9,030 nt of DNA from an uncultured Prevotella sp. (GCA_947304695.1 CAMZBS010000078.1:1-9030), one strand, 5' to 3'. Numbered from the stretch's first letter, positions 1 to 7,278 are shown. The notes: generated by a model from the letters alone, not told the origin. Program-made: numbers and translations.

Positions 1-2
1 CT

Positions 3-242
3 GGCGGCTTCACGCTGGCTGTGTTCATGGCCAACGCAGGAGGTGCCTGGGACAACGCGAAGAAGAACATCGAGGAAGGTGCCTTCGGCGGCAAGGGCTC
101 GTTTGCTCATAAGGCATGCATCGTGGGCGACACCGTGGGCGATCCGTTCAAGGACACCTCCGGCCCCTCGCTGAACATCCTCATCAAGCTCATGTCGATG
201 GTCAGCATTGTGATGGCAGGCCTGACGGTAGCCTTCGCATAA
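3..242 (+). CDS. hppA: Membrane-bound proton/sodium-translocating pyrophosphatase, C-terminal fragment
   Basis: The reading frame enters from the left edge and ends with TAA at 240-242, so only the last 79 residues are seen. They contain the highly conserved C-terminal signature of membrane pyrophosphatases: [13 protein letters not shown], a glycine-rich GGKGS-AHKA stretch, then [20 protein letters not shown] and a final hydrophobic helix. The spaced aspartates in that signature belong to the acidic set that binds magnesium-pyrophosphate in this family. Known role: hydrolysis of cytoplasmic pyrophosphate coupled to pumping H+ or Na+ across the inner membrane. The residues that separate K+-dependent from K+-independent types, and H+ from Na+ pumps, lie upstream of the window, so ion specificity cannot be called. 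The ATG at 27 is internal and is not the start. The gene ends just before a strong hairpin terminator and converges on the minus-strand operon. Confidence 0.96.
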   Translation, partial: GGFTLAVFMANAGGAWDNAKKNIEEGAFGGKGSFAHKACIVGDTVGDPFKDTSGPSLNILIKLMSMVSIVMAGLTVAFA

Positions 243-256
243 CACTCATAACGCTA

Positions 257-297
257 AAAAAGCGGCCTGCGCATGTTGAACGCAGGCCGTTTCTTTT
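257..297. terminator. Bidirectional Rho-independent terminator between convergent genes
   Basis: A perfect 9-bp GC-rich stem, CGGCCTGCG (263-271) with CGCAGGCCG (281-289), closes a 9-nt loop. On the plus strand it is followed by a T-rich run (290-297, TTTCTTTT). On the minus strand the A-run at 256-261 gives the matching T-tract. It starts 14 bp after the hppA stop and lies about 20 bp beyond the stop of the minus-strand glycosidase, so it can end transcription from both sides. Confidence 0.9.
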
Positions 298-315
298 ATT
301 ATAACCTCAGTTCTC

Positions 316-1971
316 TCAGTTTTTCGTCACCCTTATCCAGTCGGCCTCTATCCATCCACGGTCAGCTTTCGTGTCGGTCTCGGCAGCGATGAAGCCGAAC
401 TTGGCACCAATCCATTTTCCTTCCTTCATCTGGAACTCTGAACCGCAGTCCGTAAACTTCTTGCCGTTGGTGCTGTAGGCGAAGTGCAGTTTGGAGTTGG
501 CTACCGTGAGGCGCAGATAGATGTCCTCGTGGATGCCGGGCTTATAGTCAATCTTGTCGGCAGCAGTGGGCTTCAGCGTGGCCAGCACGGTCTCTGACTG
601 CTGTTTGCCCTTGTCGGCGGCCTTGCAGGTCATCTGCACCAGCTGGAATTCGTCACCTAACCTCTTGACAACCAGTGCCGAATAGTCGAGCCCCATCATG
701 ATGAGACCTCCAAACTGGCCGTCGGCCTTCGATGTGAAGCGCATCTTGGTGGTTACGGTAAACCTGTCGGCTGGTGTCTTCTGCAGCAGCATGTTGGGCA
801 CTTCCCAGAAGTTCTTCCAGTTTTCCGACAGCTTGTAAGTATAGATTCGGAAGGTGCCGAAAGCCGTAAGCACACCAAACTTCTCGTCGTAGTTGGCATG
901 CCACTGCCATTGTTTGCCCACCACAGGAGCGTTGAACTCATCGCTCTCCCGCGGGTTGTTGAGTGTAGACTTGGAGGTGTCGGACTTGGGCTTTTTGTAG
1001 GTGATAACTGGCTCACCTTTCTGCCCCATGACAGGCCAGCCTGATGACCAGTCTACGGGCTGCAGATGAACCACGCGACCGTAGGCTTCCTTGTCCTGGA
1101 AGTGCAGGAACCAGTCTTCGCCATACTTGGTGTGAACCCAGCCACCCTGATGAGGGCCGTTGACGGCTGTCTTTCCCTGTGCCAGCACTATCTTGTGCTC
1201 GTAGGGGCCGTATGGACTCTTGCTTCGCATGGCTAATTGGAAGCCTGTAGGCACGCCGCCAGCAGGACACATAATCCAGTACCAGCCGTCGCGCTTGTAG
1301 AACTTCGGGCCTTCGCAGGTGCGGTTCTCCGTTCCGTTGCCATCGAACACAATGACTGGCTGTCCGATGGCCCGTGTGCCGTCAGCCGACATTTCGCGCA
1401 CGGTGAGCACCGACGCAAACTTCGAGCGCGAGTTGGCCCATCCGTTCACCAAATAGCAGCGTCCGTCGTCGTCCCACAGCGGCGTGGTGTCGATATAGCC
1501 CGTTCCCTTGATGACGCAGACAGGGTTGTCCCATTTGCCTGCGGGGTCTTTGGTCTTTACCATGAACACACCGAAGTCGGGGTCGCCCCAGTAGATGTAG
1601 TACTCCCCGTTGTGATAGCGTATGGAGGGTGCCCACACGCCAGCCCCATGCTGCGGTGTGCTGAAATGCTTCAGCAGTTCGTCGTGCCCCTCATAGAGGT
1701 TGCCCAGTGCATAATTGATAATCTCCCAGTTCACCAAGTCCTTCGAGTGCAGGATGGGCAGGCCCGGCGTGCATTGGAAGGAGGATGCCGTCATGTAGTA
1801 GTCTTCGCCGCTGGCTCCCACACACACATCGGGGTCGCTATAGTCGGCGTTAATCACTGGGTTGGTGTAGGTGCCGTCACCATTGTCGGGACACCACACC
1901 TGCGACACGTACTGCGCCTGAGCCATCAGCGGCAGCAGCAGTGCGGCAGCTGTCAGAAATCTTTTCTTCAT
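316..1971 (-). CDS. Secreted glycoside hydrolase family 43 enzyme (beta-xylosidase / alpha-L-arabinofuranosidase type)
   Basis: A 551-residue protein with a clear signal peptide (MKKRFLTAAALLLPLMAQAQ), so it acts in the periplasm or outside the cell. Residues about 35-325 form a GH43 five-blade propeller opening with NPVINADYSDPD. Compared with characterised family members, the general base is D46, the pKa-tuning aspartate is D161 (GYIDTTPLW) and the general acid is E220 (CEGPKFY). All three are present, so the enzyme looks active. From about residue 340 (SDEFNAP) to the end is a concanavalin-like beta-sandwich typical of two-domain GH43 xylosidases, probably subfamily 12-like. Family members release xylose or arabinose from xylan-type hemicellulose; the exact substrate cannot be read from sequence. 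The start codon overlaps the stop of the upstream ATP-grasp gene (ATGA, 1968-1971), making this the last gene of the feoAB operon. No SusC/SusD genes or regulator are nearby, so it is not in a visible polysaccharide utilisation locus. Confidence 0.93.
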   Translation of the reverse strand: MKKRFLTAAALLLPLMAQAQYVSQVWCPDNGDGTYTNPVINADYSDPDVCVGASGEDYYMTASSFQCTPGLPILHSKDLVNWEIINYALGNLYEGHDELLKHFSTPQHGAGVWAPSIRYHNGEYYIYWGDPDFGVFMVKTKDPAGKWDNPVCVIKGTGYIDTTPLWDDDGRCYLVNGWANSRSKFASVLTVREMSADGTRAIGQPVIVFDGNGTENRTCEGPKFYKRDGWYWIMCPAGGVPTGFQLAMRSKSPYGPYEHKIVLAQGKTAVNGPHQGGWVHTKYGEDWFLHFQDKEAYGRVVHLQPVDWSSGWPVMGQKGEPVITYKKPKSDTSKSTLNNPRESDEFNAPVVGKQWQWHANYDEKFGVLTAFGTFRIYTYKLSENWKNFWEVPNMLLQKTPADRFTVTTKMRFTSKADGQFGGLIMMGLDYSALVVKRLGDEFQLVQMTCKAADKGKQQSETVLATLKPTAADKIDYKPGIHEDIYLRLTVANSKLHFAYSTNGKKFTDCGSEFQMKEGKWIGAKFGFIAAETDTKADRGWIEADWIRVTKN

Positions 1972-3071
1972 AGTCGTTGTAGAATTAGTTTGTAGTTGTT
2001 GTCTTCATATCTGATTCTCATCACCCCCGTCAGGTCTTCATCGTTGGAGGGATTGTAGAGTTTTGTCATAGCAAGGGCAGCATGTCCCATGGTGCGACGC
2101 AGATTGATTTCCACGCAGGGATGAAGCAGGAAACCGTCGTCGTCGCTGCGTGCCACAATCATCATATCGACACCGAAGGGGCCTTCATAGCGGCCTTGGA
2201 ACATCGCCGCCGTCTGCTGGCAGATGCTGTCCCTAATATAGTCGGTGAGACACACGGGCAGATAGCGGGCTATGTAGGCCTGCTTCTTCAGCTCAGTGGC
2301 AAGTATGTTGCCAGTATAGGCTCCGTTCATCGTGTGGAAAAGCGAGAGACCCAGATAGGTGGTATGGCCAGCCCCGTCGATGTGGAACTCCATTCCGAAA
2401 TCCTTCACCTTATTATAATAGGGTTCTGCCATCACGCCTCCTTGCGACGCAATGACGTTTCTGATCCAGCCCTCCTGCGCTGAGACTGGCGTATGGCTGA
2501 TGTCTAAGAAGCGCAGACCGCGCCCGCTGGATGACCAGGGAGCTTTGAGCACCAACCGCCCGTGACGCTTCAAAAGCGACTCCAGTTCTTCTGTTTCCGT
2601 GCAGCTCTGCGACTCGCCCACCGTGCCTTCAACCCGCAGCATGGGCAGCAGACGGGAAGCCAGCATGCGATGCGACAATCGCCTGATGAGGTCGAGTTGG
2701 GTGTCGGCAGGTAGCATCTGTGCGTCCAAGCCACAGCGCAGCAGTGAAGCTTTCAGTGCCCTGTCCCACCCCCAGGGGTCTACAGCAGCCATGCTGAACA
2801 GCGCGGCAGCCTTTTTCGCCGTGAGGAATGAATCGGCAAACGTGCGCAAGTGTGCTGCTGACTCCTGCGGCACCTTTGCCATGAGCCTTTTCAGACACCT
2901 CTGGGCATGCTCAACATCGTCTGTGAGTATGCCGTCGCCCTCCTGTGCCCATACGGCAGGCAGGAAGCCTAAGTCGTGACGCAGCTGGCGCCCAGCATGG
3001 GGTGCGGTGAAGTTGGCCAGGTTGCTGGCCAGCGCAATATCGTGTTCGGGATTGAAGATGTGAAACTTCAT
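1968..3071 (-). CDS. Uncharacterised ATP-grasp superfamily protein
   Basis: A 367-residue protein without signal peptide or membrane segment, so probably cytoplasmic. The N-terminus carries a striking motif, FNPEHDIALASN (residues 6-17), followed by a helical region. The central part looks like an ATP-grasp nucleotide site: LVLKAPWSSSGRG (173-185), with K176 as the likely phosphate-binding lysine and a glycine-rich loop, then MAEPYY (214-219) with E216 placed to contact adenine/ribose. Near the C-terminus, CVEINLRRTMGH (319-330) supplies the E-x-N pair (E321, N323) expected to bind magnesium. ATP-grasp enzymes join a carboxylate to an amine or thiol through an acyl-phosphate; the substrate here is unknown. 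I recognise the fold motifs but not a named family, so no specific function is claimed. Both ends overlap neighbouring genes by 4 bp (ATGA), placing it between feoAB and the GH43 enzyme in one translationally coupled operon. Confidence 0.82.
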   Translation of the reverse strand: MKFHIFNPEHDIALASNLANFTAPHAGRQLRHDLGFLPAVWAQEGDGILTDDVEHAQRCLKRLMAKVPQESAAHLRTFADSFLTAKKAAALFSMAAVDPWGWDRALKASLLRCGLDAQMLPADTQLDLIRRLSHRMLASRLLPMLRVEGTVGESQSCTETEELESLLKRHGRLVLKAPWSSSGRGLRFLDISHTPVSAQEGWIRNVIASQGGVMAEPYYNKVKDFGMEFHIDGAGHTTYLGLSLFHTMNGAYTGNILATELKKQAYIARYLPVCLTDYIRDSICQQTAAMFQGRYEGPFGVDMMIVARSDDDGFLLHPCVEINLRRTMGHAALAMTKLYNPSNDEDLTGVMRIRYEDNNYKLILQRL

Positions 3072-5458
3072 AGGCTATAGAAGATAAGTCCAACCTGATA
3101 GACAAGAGCCGAGACCACCCATGCCACAGCCGTTGTGTAGGCAGCAGTGAAGAGTGCCCATCGCCAGCTGCCTGTCTCGTTTTTGATGGCGGCCACGGTG
3201 GCTATGCAGGGGAAGTAGAGCAAGACGAAGATGAGATAGGTGAAGGCCACCAGTGGTGTCACGCCGTCCTGCTGCATGAGTGTGCGCAGCCGGGTGTACT
3301 TCTGGGTGTCGTCGCTGATGCTTTCGTCGTCGGCAAACGAGTCGTCGCCTGCATAGAGCACGCCCACTGTTGAAGCTACTATCTCCTTGGCGCCCACTCC
3401 GGCAATGAGGCTCACGTCGAGCTTCCAGTTGAAGCCCTGCGGGGCAAAGAGTGGTTCAACCGTCTTTCCTATCTTGCCTATATAGGACTGTTGCTGCTGT
3501 TGCTGCACACTGAGCGACTCGTCGTGCGGAAAATACTCTAAGGCCCATACCAGCACCGATGCAACGAGGATGATGCCACCCATCTTCTTCAGGTACTCCT
3601 TGCCTTTCTCCCACGTGTGGCGGGCTATCGCCTTCGGCGTGGGCCAGCGGTAGGGCGGGAGCTCCATCACGAAAGGGGTGTCCTCGCCCTTGATGACAAG
3701 CGAGGCAAAGAGCTTGCTGGTCAGCACGGCCATGACCACGCCCAGCACGTAGAGCGACAGCATGACCCACGAGCGGTACTGTGCTGCAAAGAAGGTGCCA
3801 ACAATCATGACATAGATGGGCAACCGTGCCGAGCACGACATGAAGGGGATGATCATCATCGTAATCAGCCGCGAACGGCGGCTTTCAATGGTGCGTGTGG
3901 CCATGACGGCAGGCACGTTGCAGCCGAAGCCCATGATGAGCGGGATGAACGATTTGCCGTGCAGTCCCATGCGGTGCATCAGGCGGTCCATGATGAAAGC
4001 CGCACGGGCCATATAGCCCGAATCCTCCATCAGCGAGATGAAGAAGTAGAGAATCAAGATCTGAGGCAGGAATACAATGACGGCTCCCACACCGGCAATG
4101 GCACCATCGACGAGCAGTGAGCGCAGCGGGCCTTCGCTCATGGTGCTGCCCACCGTCTCGCCCAGCCATTCCACGGCCGCCTCAATCCAGTCCATCGGGT
4201 ACTGCCCCAGCGTGAAGGTGGTCTGGAACATGATGAACAGCAGGAAGAAGAAGATGGGGAAGCCCAGATACTTGTGGGACAGCACGGCATCGATGAGGTG
4301 AGTGGCGTGGTAGGTGTCGGCCTTGGTGCCCTCGCGGAAGGCAGCCTCGGTCAGCGCACCGTTGATGAAACCGTACTTGGCATCCATCACAGCCGTCTCG
4401 GCATCGGTCGAGGTCTCTTCCTCAATGCGGCGGGCTGCATGGTTGCGCGCGCTGAAAATCTCGTCGGCACTGGTCACGCGGCTCTTCACATACTCCTTGA
4501 TGTTGCCGTCGCCCTCAAGCAGCTTGATGGCCAGATAGCGGGTGGAATATTCCAGCCTTACGTCGTCAACAGCCTTGAGGTATTTCTGAATGCTGGCAAT
4601 GCCGTGCTCCAGTTCGTGACCGTAGTTGATGTGGATGTGGCGGGCGTGCTTATTGGTGTTCTCATAGACCTGGATGACAACTCGGAAAAGTTCCTTTACG
4701 CCCGTGCCGTTCTTGAACGAGGTAGGCACGAAAGGCATGCCGAAAAGCGTGCTCAGCGTGTTGCGGTCTACCTGGTCGCCACGCCTCTCAAACTCGTCGT
4801 ACATGTTCAGCGCGGCCACCATGCGCAAGTCCATGTCGATGAGCTGGGTGGTCAGATAGAGGTTGCGCTCCAGGTTGCTGGAATCAATCACATTGATAAC
4901 CACGTCGGGCATCTGGTGGGTGAGATAGTTGCGCACGTAGAGTTCTTCGGGCGAATAGCAGGAAAGCGAATAGGTGCCGGGCAGGTCTATCAGATTGAAC
5001 TCATAGCCGAAGAAGGAAGCGTGGGCGGTCGAGGCATCGACGGTTACGCCCGAATAGTTGCCCACATGGCCGTGGGCACCCGAGGCATAGTTGAAGAGCG
5101 ATGTCTTGCCGCAGTTGGGGTTGCCTATGAGGGCCACATTGATGGTGCGGCGCTTGTCGAGGGCCACATGCTGCAGGTAGTCGCCGTGGTGCATGCTGTG
5201 GTGCTCCACGTAGGGCGTTGACTCGATGGGAGTGGCTGCGGGTACCACTTCAATCATGTCGGCCTCCTGATGGCGAAGAGACACTTCGTAGCCCATAATG
5301 CGGTATTTTACAGGGTCTTGCAACGGAGCGTTCAGCAGCACCTCGATGGTCTTTCCACGCACGAATCCCATCTCGATGATGCGCTTGCGAAAGCCTCCAT
5401 GGCCTTGCACCTTCACGATGACACCGCGCTCACCAGTCTTCAGTTCTGATAGTTTCAT
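3068..5458 (-). CDS. feoB: Ferrous iron transport protein, FeoA-FeoB fusion
   Basis: A 796-residue protein. Residues 1-73 are a complete FeoA-type SH3-like domain (MKLSELKTGERG, then IIEMGFVRG). After a linker comes the FeoB G domain, with P-loop GNPNCGKT (112-119), switch region YSGVTV (135-140), DLPG (158-161) and NMYD (218-221). Residues about 396-795 form the polytopic inner-membrane Fe2+ channel with both gate motifs: GFGCNVPAVMATRT (C513) and SCSARLP (C542). FeoA-FeoB fusions are known in Bacteroides. The role is GTP-dependent uptake of Fe2+ under low-oxygen conditions. The ATG at 5458 is chosen because the only longer option is a TTG at 5488 that lies inside the promoter -7 element. 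The 3' end overlaps the next gene by 4 bp (ATGA). One oddity is a run of six glutamines (residues 652-657) in a hydrophilic stretch between membrane segments. Confidence 0.97.
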   Translation of the reverse strand: MKLSELKTGERGVIVKVQGHGGFRKRIIEMGFVRGKTIEVLLNAPLQDPVKYRIMGYEVSLRHQEADMIEVVPAATPIESTPYVEHHSMHHGDYLQHVALDKRRTINVALIGNPNCGKTSLFNYASGAHGHVGNYSGVTVDASTAHASFFGYEFNLIDLPGTYSLSCYSPEELYVRNYLTHQMPDVVINVIDSSNLERNLYLTTQLIDMDLRMVAALNMYDEFERRGDQVDRNTLSTLFGMPFVPTSFKNGTGVKELFRVVIQVYENTNKHARHIHINYGHELEHGIASIQKYLKAVDDVRLEYSTRYLAIKLLEGDGNIKEYVKSRVTSADEIFSARNHAARRIEEETSTDAETAVMDAKYGFINGALTEAAFREGTKADTYHATHLIDAVLSHKYLGFPIFFFLLFIMFQTTFTLGQYPMDWIEAAVEWLGETVGSTMSEGPLRSLLVDGAIAGVGAVIVFLPQILILYFFISLMEDSGYMARAAFIMDRLMHRMGLHGKSFIPLIMGFGCNVPAVMATRTIESRRSRLITMMIIPFMSCSARLPIYVMIVGTFFAAQYRSWVMLSLYVLGVVMAVLTSKLFASLVIKGEDTPFVMELPPYRWPTPKAIARHTWEKGKEYLKKMGGIILVASVLVWALEYFPHDESLSVQQQQQQSYIGKIGKTVEPLFAPQGFNWKLDVSLIAGVGAKEIVASTVGVLYAGDDSFADDESISDDTQKYTRLRTLMQQDGVTPLVAFTYLIFVLLYFPCIATVAAIKNETGSWRWALFTAAYTTAVAWVVSALVYQVGLIFYSL

Positions 5459-5485
5459 AAGCCTCTGAATGCTATAACAGTTGTG

Positions 5486-5493
5486 CAAAGGTA
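5486..5493 (-). promoter_or_regulatory. Promoter -7 element of the feoAB operon
   Basis: On the minus strand the sequence reads TACCTTTG, an exact match to the Bacteroidetes -7 consensus TAnnTTTG. It lies 28 bp upstream of the feoAB ATG, giving a short leader of roughly 20 nt. I see no clear TTTG -33 element at the usual distance. Confidence 0.7.
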
Positions 5494-5535
5494 CAATTTT
5501 TTCACGAAAAACACGCCATTTTCACAAATAATGCG

Positions 5536-5543
5536 TAACTTTG
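5536..5543 (+). promoter_or_regulatory. Promoter -7 element of pepP
   Basis: TAACTTTG matches the Bacteroidetes TAnnTTTG consensus and lies 28 bp upstream of the pepP ATG at 5572. No good -33 TTTG is visible. The element is only 42 bp from the divergent feoAB -7 element, so the two polymerase footprints should overlap. Confidence 0.65.
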
Positions 5544-5571
5544 CGGTCAAAAATCATCATTATTGAGTACT

Positions 5572-6972
5572 ATGTTCAGCAAAGAAACCTACATTCGCCG
5601 CCGCCAGGAGCTGAAAAGACTGGTGGGTGAAGGACTGATTTTGTTCTTCGGCAACAACGAAGCCCCTGCCAACTATCCCGCCAATGCCTACGCTCCGATG
5701 CGCCAGGACTCGACGTTCCTCTACTATTTCGGCCAGCACCGCGACGGACTGGTGGGCATCATCGACGTTGACAACGACACTGAGATGCTCCTGGGCGACG
5801 ATATTGACGTGGAAGACATCGTGTGGATGGGCTACACGCCCTCAGTTGCCGACCTTGCTGCCGAGGTGGGCGTGAGCCGCACGGCACCGCTAGACAGCGT
5901 GTTTACGCTCTGCAAGCAGGCTGCTTCCGCAGGGCAAACCATACATTTCCTGCCGCCCTACCGCCACGACACGAAGATTATGATCTCCGACCTGCTGGGC
6001 ATTCATCCCTCGAAGCAGAAGGAGGCAGCATCCGTCACGCTCATCAAGGCTGTGGTGAAGATGCGCGCCACCAAGGAACCACAGGAGATAGAGGCCATTG
6101 AGCGCGCCTGCAACGTGGGCTACGAGATGCACACCACTGCCCAGCGGCTCATCCGTCCGGGCATCACCGAGCGGTACGTAGGAGGCCAGGTGGACGGCAT
6201 TGCACGCTCGCTGGCACAGGGTGTAAGCTTCGCCACCATCTTCACCCAGCACGGTGAAATCATGCACGGCAACCCGTCAGACGCCAAGCTCGAAGCAGGC
6301 CGTCTGGCACTCTGCGATGCAGGCTGCGAGCTCAACGACTACTGCTCTGACAACACCCGCACGATGCCCGTCAGCGGCAAGTTCTCGCAGCGGCAACTGG
6401 AAATCTACTCCATCGTGGAGGCTTGTCACGACTACGTTTTGGAGGTGGCAAAGCCCGGTGTGAAGTATCAGGACGTGCATTTTGCCGTTTGCAGGCTCAT
6501 GACAGAGCGCCTGAAAGAGCTGGGACTGATGAAGGGCGACACCGACGAAGCCGTCCGTGCGGGCGCACACGCCATGTTCCTGCCTCACGGATTGGGTCAC
6601 ATGATGGGTATGGACGTACACGACATGGAGGGGTTAGGGCAGATTTTCGTAGGTTTTGACGACGAAACGCGCCCCAACCTGGAGCAATTCGGCACCAATT
6701 GCCTGCGCATGGGCCGTCGTCTTGAGGAAGGATTCGTGGTCACCGACGAGCCTGGCATCTACTTCATACCCCACCTCATCGACCTCTGGCGAAACGAGGG
6801 CCACTGCAAGGATTTCCTTTGTTTCGAGAAACTCGAAACATACAAGGATTTCGGCGGTATACGTATTGAAGACGACCTGCTGATAACCCGTGACGGATGC
6901 CGCTTCATGGGCTCCAAGCGCATCCCCTATCACCCCGCTGAACTGGAGGAACTGATGGCAGCAAACGCTTGA
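5572..6972 (+). CDS. pepP: Xaa-Pro aminopeptidase (aminopeptidase P, peptidase family M24B)
   Basis: A 466-residue cytoplasmic enzyme with no signal peptide. Residues 1 to about 165 form the aminopeptidase P N-terminal domain (FFGNNEAPANYPANAY, then RQDSTFLYYFG). The rest is the pita-bread catalytic domain. All five dimetal ligands are present: D249 (LCDAG), D260 (SDNTRT), H343 (HGLGH), E393 (TDEPGIYF) and E433 (IRIEDDLL). The auxiliary histidines H339 and H350 (DVHD) are also conserved. It removes the N-terminal residue from peptides whose second residue is proline, using two Mn2+ or similar metals. The length fits the family. The ATG at 5572 is chosen over a TTG at 5563: residues from MFSKETYIRRR onward match the family start, and the TTG would add only three residues. 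It is transcribed alone, divergently from feoAB. Confidence 0.96.
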   Translation: MFSKETYIRRRQELKRLVGEGLILFFGNNEAPANYPANAYAPMRQDSTFLYYFGQHRDGLVGIIDVDNDTEMLLGDDIDVEDIVWMGYTPSVADLAAEVGVSRTAPLDSVFTLCKQAASAGQTIHFLPPYRHDTKIMISDLLGIHPSKQKEAASVTLIKAVVKMRATKEPQEIEAIERACNVGYEMHTTAQRLIRPGITERYVGGQVDGIARSLAQGVSFATIFTQHGEIMHGNPSDAKLEAGRLALCDAGCELNDYCSDNTRTMPVSGKFSQRQLEIYSIVEACHDYVLEVAKPGVKYQDVHFAVCRLMTERLKELGLMKGDTDEAVRAGAHAMFLPHGLGHMMGMDVHDMEGLGQIFVGFDDETRPNLEQFGTNCLRMGRRLEEGFVVTDEPGIYFIPHLIDLWRNEGHCKDFLCFEKLETYKDFGGIRIEDDLLITRDGCRFMGSKRIPYHPAELEELMAANA

Positions 6973-6984
6973 CTCTGCTCACAC

Positions 6985-7029
6985 GCCACTTTGCCACTTT
7001 GCCACTTTGCCTGTGTTAGGATATTACTA
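6985..7029 (+). repeat. Octamer-repeat element, copy 1
   Basis: Three exact tandem copies of gccacttt (6985-7008), a degenerate fourth unit (gcctgtgt), then taggatatt and acta. It begins 12 bp after the pepP stop. The whole 45-bp unit matches copy 2 (7131-7175, opposite strand) at 36 of 45 positions, counted by hand. Confidence 0.85.
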
Positions 7030-7060
7030 ATGTGCGGCATGAGGGTGCATGATTATGGTT

Positions 7061-7091
7061 TATTATTATAATAATACTTACAATTTGTAAG
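7061..7091. repeat. AT-rich palindrome and adjacent small hairpin
   Basis: TATTATTATAATAATA (7061-7076) is a perfect 16-bp palindrome. It is followed immediately by CTTACA-ATT-TGTAAG (7077-7091), a 6-bp inverted repeat with a 3-nt loop. Both lie in the 101-bp spacer between the two inverted octamer elements. The sequence is low in complexity and AT-rich, so chance is possible. Confidence 0.55.
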
Positions 7092-7130
7092 CATCTTGCC
7101 TCTCGCCACCTTCAACCACCGCTTTGCATA

Positions 7131-7175
7131 TACCAATATCCTTAATGTGGCAAAGTGGCATTGTGGCAAAGTGGC
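7131..7175 (-). repeat. Octamer-repeat element, copy 2 (inverted)
   Basis: Read on the minus strand: gccacttt, gccacaat, gccacttt, gccacatt, then aaggatatt and ggta. This repeats the order of copy 1 in opposite orientation, so transcripts through 6985-7175 could fold into a long imperfect stem with a loop of about 101 nt. The tract is also bracketed by a perfect 11-bp inverted repeat, AATATCCTTAA (7135-7145) and TTAAGGATATT (7178-7188). The rest of the 302-bp gap between pepP and the C1 peptidase shows no credible gene. Confidence 0.85.
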
Positions 7176-7209
7176 ATTTAAGGATATTCCACTTATACAC
7201 CCCTGAAGA

Positions 7210-7241
7210 TTTGGTGGTTTCAAAAATTTTTTGTACCTTTG
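7210..7241 (+). promoter_or_regulatory. Promoter of the exported C1 peptidase gene
   Basis: A -33 element TTTG (7210-7213) and a -7 element TACCTTTG (7234-7241) are separated by 20 bp, which fits the Bacteroidetes sigma-ABfr consensus. This is the best two-part promoter in the window. Its position excludes the TTG at 7239 as a start for the downstream gene. Confidence 0.8.
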
Positions 7242-7251
7242 CAAAAGAATT

Positions 7252-7278
7252 ATGAAAACAACAAACAAGCAAGTATGA
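7252..7278 (+). CDS. Possible 8-codon upstream ORF ahead of the C1 peptidase
   Basis: ATG at 7252 opens a short frame, MKTTNKQV, whose TGA (7276-7278) overlaps the peptidase start as ATGA (7275-7278). It begins only about 10 bp after the -7 element, so it would be almost leaderless. There is no Shine-Dalgarno sequence, and the frame may be accidental. If translated, it would couple to the peptidase start. Confidence 0.25.
   Translation: MKTTNKQV

Noticed and set aside
1237..1995. Plus-strand ORF of 252 codons
   Set aside because: Antisense to the GH43 gene, with no domain signal; explained by codon bias of the real gene.
4274..5221. Plus-strand ORF of 315 codons
   Set aside because: Lies fully antisense to the feoAB G-domain region, and its translation is valine/alanine/histidine-rich with no recognisable motif. 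It is a shadow of a GC-rich coding frame.
5548..5566. Possible Fur box (atcatcattatt) between feoAB and pepP
   Set aside because: By hand only about 13 of 19 positions match the classic Fur consensus, and it lies in the pepP leader, away from the feoAB -7 element. Too weak in AT-rich sequence.
6985..7188. CRISPR-like array
   Set aside because: The 8-bp units are directly tandem with no unique spacers and no cas genes nearby.
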